This document shows, piece after piece, positions 1 to 4,314 of a stretch of 14,517 nucleotides of DNA. The position numbers and the translations under genes are program-made. The notes under the pieces are model-generated. The model searched no databases and was not told the DNA's origin. It saw only the letters and a program-made list of their open reading frames with translations. This DNA is from Pelagophyceae sp. CCMP2097 (lineage: Eukaryota > Sar > Pelagophyceae): assembly GCA_026770575.1 (NCBI GenBank), contig MU657540.1, positions 6,906 through 21,422 on the forward strand. Reading direction: 5' to 3'. How positions within the stretch are numbered: the first letter of the stretch is position 1; each line of letters begins with the position of its first letter.

Positions 1-300
1 AACGTGCCGCTGATCTGCGTCGAGGGCGCCACGGGCTACGGCGCGCAGTGCCTGACCATGGAGGACGGCATCGTGGTCCAAGGCATGTGGCTCGGAAAGG
101 TCATCCCGGCTTCGGGGCCGTACACGCACATGAGCCGCGTCCGCAACTTCGGCAAATGCGCCTTCTTACAAAAACTCCGCGTTGACACGGTGAAGAAGTT
201 TCGGTTGGACGCAGGCCTGGTCGCGGATTGGCAACGGCTGCAGGCGCTCAAGCAGGCGACGAAGCTCGTGCACCCGATTCCCGAGGACGACACCGCGTGA
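1..300 (+). CDS. 3' end of an unrecognised protein-coding gene (partial)
   Basis: The frame is open from the window edge to a TGA at 298-300 and gives about 99 residues. No ATG is needed inside the window, so the gene most likely starts upstream. The peptide has the composition of a real globular protein (GATGYGAQC near the start, then a basic stretch around RVRNFGKCAFLQKLRV and a Lys-rich helix-like end LQALKQATKLVHP). I do not recognise a family and see no membrane segment or catalytic signature. It is followed directly by repeat-rich non-coding DNA. It could be the last exon of a host gene or the tail of a mobile-element ORF; the sequence here does not decide. Confidence 0.45.
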   Translation, partial: NVPLICVEGATGYGAQCLTMEDGIVVQGMWLGKVIPASGPYTHMSRVRNFGKCAFLQKLRVDTVKKFRLDAGLVADWQRLQALKQATKLVHPIPEDDTA

Positions 301-350
301 CTGCGGGCGAGGCGGCGTGCGGCGGTGTGTCGCGCCATTCAGAATTTCCC

Positions 351-391
351 GCCGCAGCAGCAGCAAGCAGCAAGCAGCAGCAGCAGCAGCG
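351..391. repeat. (CAG)n / GCAG microsatellite
   Basis: This is an interrupted run of CAG units (CCGCAGCAGCAG, CAAGCAGCAAGCAG, then five CAG in a row). It lies 50 bases after the stop of the first ORF, so it is non-coding in that gene's frame. Confidence 0.85.
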
Positions 392-515
392 GGTGCAGCA
401 CCACGACGCAGTGAAGACCGAGATGCCGGCGGACGCGACGCAGCGTAAGGCTGGACGTAAGGAACGAAGTGGAGCTCCGGGGGGCGTCTATACTGACGTC
501 GAACCCGACTGCGAC

Positions 516-575
516 CTGGGGCGGCCTGGGAGGGGGCGCGGGCGGGGCGGGGGCCTGGGGAGGCTGGGCCGGGTC
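516..575 (+). repeat. G-rich tract with G-quadruplex potential
   Basis: At least six runs of three or more G occur within about 60 bases on the plus strand, separated by 1-7 bases (for example GGGAGGGGGCGCGGGCGGGG). The pattern satisfies the usual four-run G-quadruplex rule; folding is inference. Confidence 0.5.
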
Positions 576-671
576 GGGTCGGATCGAACGGCCCTGAAAT
601 TCCACCGGACCTTATGACGGGCGTATGGACAAAGTCGGGGACGTGGAGACCCCAGGAGCCCGGGCCCATAG

Positions 672-1178
672 CACCTTCCTTAAATGCAGAGTATCTGCGT
701 GCAGAGTATCGGCAGTTGAGAATTCCGTTGACTCGGACTTGGCTCCTCCGTCGATGGCAGGGCGGCGGCGTGGCCTGCGCGCCGACCCGAGGGTTCCCCG
801 GTGCTAAGGTGCGTTTTATCGCGCATCTTTTTTCCTCGATTCGCCTTGGTGCTTTTTTGAGTGAGGGTTCAAAACAGTGTGAAAACCGACGAGGGGTCTC
901 GGCACAAAATGCCGTGTTAAAACCGTGTGGGATATTATAAAAGCTTAAATGCAGAGTATCTGCATGCAGAGTAGGGTAGTTGAGAATTCCGTTGATTCGG
1001 ACGTTGGGGCCTCCGTCGATGGTATGGCGTAAAAAACGCACCTTAGCACCGGGGAACCCCCGTCTCGGCCCGCAGGCCACGCCGCCGCCCTACCATCGAC
1101 GGAGGAGCCAAGTCCGAGTCAACGGAATTCTCAACTGCCGATACTCTGCACGCAGATACTCTGCATTTAAGGAAGGTG
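672..1178. repeat. Three-unit inverted repeat (foldback / MITE-like element)
   Basis: A unit starting ACCTTCCTTAAATGCAGAGT runs from 672 to 816. It is repeated almost exactly in reverse complement at 1033-1178, giving two arms of about 145 bp. A third, shorter copy in direct orientation (about 944-1023) sits in the spacer and ends just before the second arm. Every copy carries two close GCAGAGTA motifs, TTGAGAATTCCGTTGA and CTCCGTCGATGG. The outer arms agree except for a few bases near CCGAGGGTT. No ORF inside resembles a transposase, so this is a non-autonomous element or rearranged repeat. I did not find a convincing target-site duplication. Confidence 0.85.
944..1023 (+). repeat. Third partial copy of the 672-1178 repeat unit
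   Basis: Bases here match 681-757 with small substitutions (GCATGCAGAGTAGGGTAG against GCGTGCAGAGTATCGGCAG). The copy lies in the same orientation as the left arm and stops after CTCCGTCGATGG, where the inverted right arm follows about 10 bases later. Confidence 0.75.
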
Positions 1179-1395
1179 AAAAAATAGGGAGGTGCCAATT
1201 TGGGGGTGAAAAAACACCTGATCCAAGAAAGCAGTCGAGACTGCGCATCGTGGGGCGGCTGTTGACATGAAAATATGACACCATCTGTCACTGACGTCTG
1301 CCCTGGCAAAAGGGAATTCCGGTCCCAGTGCCAGGAGCCAGTTAAGAAAAGTGTATATAAACACATCCAGTTCCTATTGAGGTTTTGGGTACCCA

Positions 1396-1490
1396 GACCC
1401 GGATTTGAACCGGCGTACATTCATTTCACTTGCTGGCATTTTTTTTTTAATAATACGCAAAGCCGGGCTCGAACCTGCGACCTCGTATAA
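1396..1490 (-). repeat. Two tRNA-like 3' halves (SINE-like remnants)
   Basis: On the minus strand the block contains two pol III B-box / T-arm matches: GGTTCAAATCC (complement of 1401-1411) and GGTTCGAGCCC (complement of 1465-1475). The first sits in a near-complete T stem (GCCGG/CCGGG) and is followed by TCTGGGTACCCA. The second is preceded by GAGGTCGCA, as in a tRNA variable loop. A T-run separates them. I could not fold a full cloverleaf upstream of either, so I call them tRNA-derived fragments and not working tRNA genes. Confidence 0.6.
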
Positions 1491-1599
1491 AACCATTTTT
1501 ACACACGTTGTTAATAGACGCAGCAGACCTAATGCCTTTGAGCACACGCAACGAACGCACTCGCAAGCGAGGGAACGAAACGCCTCTCTGAAGGTGATG

Positions 1600-1665
1600 T
1601 CACAATGGTTCAGACGGGAACTGAACCGTAACCGAGTGCACTAGCCCGACCACAGCGCGAGACGA
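1600..1665 (-). repeat. tRNA-like fragment with B box
   Basis: The minus strand reads GGTTCAGTTCC (complement of 1617-1627), a fair B-box match. Upstream on that strand is GTGGTCGGGCTAGTGCAC, which resembles an A-box/D-arm but lies only about 20 bases away, too close for an intact tRNA. It is probably a shortened tRNA-derived repeat. Confidence 0.45.
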
Positions 1666-1814
1666 CACGTCGGGCGATTTTTGGTGGGTCACTAAATTAC
1701 AACAGCGCTCCGGAGGCACACGGAGGACCCGACTTCGAGCGAAGGATACAGACAAATCCCATTGCAATGCCCACGTAAATAATTAAAATTATTTAACTAA
1801 TCGCTGAATTTTGC

Positions 1815-1850
1815 GGCCGACCAGATTCGAACATATGACCAAAAACTTCT
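1815..1850 (-). repeat. tRNA-like T-arm fragment
   Basis: The minus strand reads GTTCGAATCTGGTCGGCCGC (complement starting at 1831), a T-loop/B-box match (GTTCGAATC) followed by an acceptor-like end. The T stem pairs poorly. It is the fourth such fragment in about 450 bases, all in the same orientation. Confidence 0.45.
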
Positions 1851-1983
1851 TTTATGATGATTCCAATGAGGCTCCTGCTCGACCTCCATTCCCAATTGTA
1901 GCGATCGTATCTCAACCACCAATCGCGGAATCGGCCGAGTTGCTGCCCTTTCCTCCCAAAGGCGGAACCTCACGGATTTACCC

Positions 1984-2014
1984 GTGGACGGACGGACGGA
2001 CAGAAGGACGGACA
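1984..2014. repeat. GGAC/GACA microsatellite
   Basis: This is a run of GGAC units interrupted by AGAAGGAC and ending in GGACAGACA. Confidence 0.85.
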
Positions 2015-2046
2015 GACAAAATTGCCCCTGGCAATCCTTCAATCAA

Positions 2047-2109
2047 AGGACCCGAAGGGCCCTTGCCGTAAATTGACGTTGATTAAACGGCAAGGACCCT
2101 TCGGGTCCT
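2047..2109. repeat. Perfect-type hairpin with 23-bp arms
   Basis: Arms 2047-2069 and 2087-2109 are reverse complements with one mismatch (GGGCCC against GGACCC), separated by a 17-base AT-rich loop. Each arm starts AGGACCCGAAGGG. The size and symmetry suit a small foldback repeat or the end of a MITE; no gene ends next to it, so a transcription terminator role is not supported. Confidence 0.85.
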
Positions 2110-2619
2110 CAAAAAGCGAAGTTAGCCAATTAGAAGCAGACGGGTTTTATCCAAAAACCCGGCGGAAACCAGCGAAAAGCCCCCAAAAAGGCCGGCTCGA
2201 GTTTTTAGGGTTTGGTATAAACTGGGGGTGAAGGGTCAAAGCCGGCAAAGTGGCTGGGTCCAGTAATAGATAGAAGAAGAAGCTAAGTAGAAATTCAGCG
2301 AGACTTACAAAGGAAAAAGGAAAACGTGTCCAGCACGAGAGTCCCGCTTCTGTTGCCTCCGAGTGGGAACGACGAGGAACGACGCGACCCAGTACTAGTA
2401 GGAATTGTTCCAAGTCATAGTTTTGTCAAAGACAGATCTCCGAACCCTTCCGCTGATCAGCCGGCGGCGTCTTCCGACGCAGCGCTATAGCGCTAGCCGG
2501 GCGCGTCCCAGCCGCCCTGCTCGAGGCGCGTTCGGCGGTGCACGCGCGGCGCCGTCGGATTGCCGGAGTAAATCCGCAACCGTGGCAGCGCCGGATTACG
2601 CCGGAGTAAATTCGGAGTA
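2110..2619. other. Non-coding stretch left of the foldback element
   Basis: No gene is supported. It contains a purine-rich segment (about 2263-2330), a 14-base perfect palindrome AGCGCTATAGCGCT at 2481-2494, and three copies of GGAGTAAAT (2565-2573, 2603-2611, 2614-2622), the last crossing into the foldback element. The first two GGAGTAAAT copies lie in a longer repeated context beginning CGGATT. Confidence 0.55.
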
Positions 2620-2840
2620 AATAAACCTTACCGCCTCATTGAACTGACCCTGTTTCGACGGGTGTCTTAGGGGGGGAAGAATATTCACGTATCGACGCGT
2701 GTCGTGGACGAGCGGAGCAGGGCGGGGCAGAGCAAGGCGTCGACGAGCAGTGATAAGGAGTCCTCCTTAGATTTCCGTAGGAAATAGACGCCGAGTATAC
2801 CTGGCGGAGGGAGCGTGTCCGACGAGGGCGCGGTCCTACG

Positions 2841-3140
2841 GGGGTCAAGGTTCTCGGTCGTTTCTCGTTGGAATGAGGCGCGGAAGGGCTCTATCGACGC
2901 GCCTTGGACCCGCAGGGCCAGCCCGCACGTTTTTTTCGCGTTGCGAAGGCCCCTTGGGCGGGAGCGAAGTGGCATCGGAGGGCGCGTGACGAGCACGCGT
3001 TCGGTCCCTTGCGGGGCCCGCCGCGCGCCGGCAGCCGGCGGGAACTGCGCGCAGGCGCCCCGCGACCATCCCCGACGCGGCCAAACTGCCGCGGCCGCGA
3101 TCCGCGCGCGACGCGGCACCTCGACGGCACGGGACGACGG
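2841..3140 (+). repeat. Left inner arm of the foldback element
   Basis: This is the reverse complement of 3845-4145. It begins GGGGTCAAGG and ends GGGACGACGG. The long GC-rich ORFs crossing it on both strands are mirrored in the right arm and are shadows of the repeat. Confidence 0.85.
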
Positions 3141-3396
3141 GACACGGCCCAAGGTGAGCACGCAAAACTTTGGATGATGCCGAGAGCACACACTTTCATC
3201 CGCGCGTACGAGCTCTGGGGCTGGAGATGCGTGGAGTCTTGTGGGTCACGAATCTTCTAAAGAATGTCCGTCATCAGGCGTTGGCGGAGGTGCGGGGTCT
3301 CTCTTAGTCACTCTTGGAGCTCCGGCGGCCGCGGTTGGCTCGGGCGTGCCTGATCGCGCCAGTACAGTCTGGCGCGTGCTGGCCCGCGTTGGCGGT

Positions 3397-3582
3397 TTAG
3401 GAGCCGTGGATTTTTTTGGCCAGGATGTCGGCCATCATGCGGCGGCGCAGGTGCGGCATGTGTTCCTGCGAGAACGCCGGGCGCACGCCGAGCGAGATGT
3501 AGTGCGCGAAGTACGACGCAAAGACGCCGCAGTCAAAGCTGTTTGACTGCTGCGGCGTGGAGACTTCTAGAGCAGCGAGGAA
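3397..3582 (-). CDS. Ulp1/SENP-type (C48) cysteine protease, C-terminal fragment
   Basis: Read on the minus strand, the frame between a TAG at 3583-3585 and the TAA at 3397-3399 gives about 61 residues. It contains PQQSNSFDCGVF, then AHYISLGVRPAFSQEHMPHL and RRRMMADILAKK. This is the end of the Ulp1/SENP catalytic domain: the Gln of PQQ is the oxyanion-hole residue and the Cys of DCG is the nucleophile. The upstream His and Asp of the triad are not in this frame, so this is either a last exon (a CTCTAG acceptor lies at 3568-3573, just before AAGTCTCCACG) or a broken copy. The family removes SUMO or ubiquitin-like tags, and related proteases occur in some transposons and viruses. It lies inside the inverted-repeat element. 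There is no usable ATG near its start. Confidence 0.75.
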   Translation of the reverse strand, partial: FLAALEVSTPQQSNSFDCGVFASYFAHYISLGVRPAFSQEHMPHLRRRMMADILAKKIHGS

Positions 3583-3844
3583 CTATCCCACCGAGAGGCC
3601 TTTGGGGCAAGGCCCCGAAGGCGGAGCCCGCGCAAGCTGGAGCTGGCAGGTGACATTTGTGTTTCGCACACAATCGCCTCGCCACGAGGCCTGCGTGCAC
3701 CGTCGGCAGCCGACAAACGACCCAAAAGTATCTAAAACGACACACGCCCCGCATGCACCGGCAAGCAAGGACCCACCTGCATCCCGGGCCACCACCACCC
3801 CGGCGCAAGGTGCGTCGAGCGCCGGAAGTGCACAACGTAAAACG

Positions 3845-4145
3845 CCGTCGTCCCGTGCCGTCGAGGTGCCGCGTCGCGCGCGGATCGCGGCCGCGGCAGT
3901 TTGGCCGCGTCGGGGATGGTCGCGGGGCGCCTGCGCGCAGTTCCCGCCGGCTGCCGGCGCGCGGCGGGCCCCGCAAGGGCCCGAACGCGTGCTCGTCACG
4001 CGCCCTCCGATGCCACTTCGCTCCCGCCCAAGGGGCCTTCGCAACGCAAAAAAAAAAGTGCGGGCTGGCCCTGCGGATCCAAGGCGCGTCGATAGAGCCC
4101 TTCCGCGCCTCATTCCAACGAGAAACGACCGAGAACCTTGACCCC
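3845..4145 (-). repeat. Right inner arm of the foldback element
   Basis: This is the reverse complement of 2841-3140. Differences include the length of the A-run at about 4047-4056 and single-base changes such as GGGCCC for GGGACC. The small number of differences suggests a recent duplication or gene conversion between arms. Confidence 0.85.
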
Positions 4146-4195
4146 TCCAGTTCAAATGTCTTGCATGAGGTCGCGAGTTCGAGCCTGCTCGTTCA
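4146..4195 (+). repeat. tRNA-like T-arm inside the right side of the foldback element
   Basis: GAGGTCGCGAGTTCGAGCC includes the B-box-like GAGTTCGAGCC at 4175-4185, preceded by a variable-loop-like GAGGTC. A second TTCAAAT motif lies at 4151-4157. The T stem is imperfect. No counterpart exists at the equivalent place on the left side. Confidence 0.4.
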
Positions 4196-4314
4196 CGTTT
4201 CTACTCCGCTTGGCATGCGAATTTGGCTGCTCGTGCTGTACACGCGTCGTACACGTGAATATTCTTCCCCCCTAAGACACCCGTCGAAACAGGGTCAGTT
4301 CAATGAGGCGGTAA

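Larger units (their letters stand above)
301..671. other. Non-coding stretch with CAG run and G-rich tract
   Basis: I find no credible gene here. The stretch holds an interrupted CAG/GCAG repeat at about 351-390 and a strongly G-rich tract at about 516-575. ORFs crossing it on either strand are low-complexity shadows of these repeats. Confidence 0.6.
1179..2046. other. Gene-poor repeat-derived tract
   Basis: No gene is supported. The tract holds a repeated GGTGAAAAAA motif near 1175 and 1206, a hairpin with arms CCTGGCA (1302-1308) and TGCCAGG (1329-1335), a TATATAA at 1354-1360 without a gene behind it, four tRNA T-arm-like sequences on the minus strand, an A+T-rich patch near 1779-1800 and a GGAC microsatellite. 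Short ORFs that cross the T-arm sequences give peptides such as GLEPATS and RFEH, which is what tRNA-derived DNA yields when translated. Confidence 0.6.

Noticed and set aside
166..1080. 304-residue minus-strand ORF
   Set aside because: It crosses the CAG run, the G-rich tract and the inverted repeat; its peptide is Arg/Pro-rich and contains the repeat's translation twice. It is a shadow of repeats.
1390..1690. Intact tRNA genes
   Set aside because: B-box and T-arm matches are good, but D-arm, anticodon stem or acceptor pairing fails in each case I tried to fold.
2205..2215. Telomere repeat (TTTAGGG)
   Set aside because: Only a single copy is present, inside an otherwise ordinary stretch.
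2481..2494. Perfect palindrome AGCGCTATAGCGCT as an operator or origin
   Set aside because: One isolated 14-base palindrome in GC-rich eukaryotic DNA with no associated gene or repeat; nothing supports a function.
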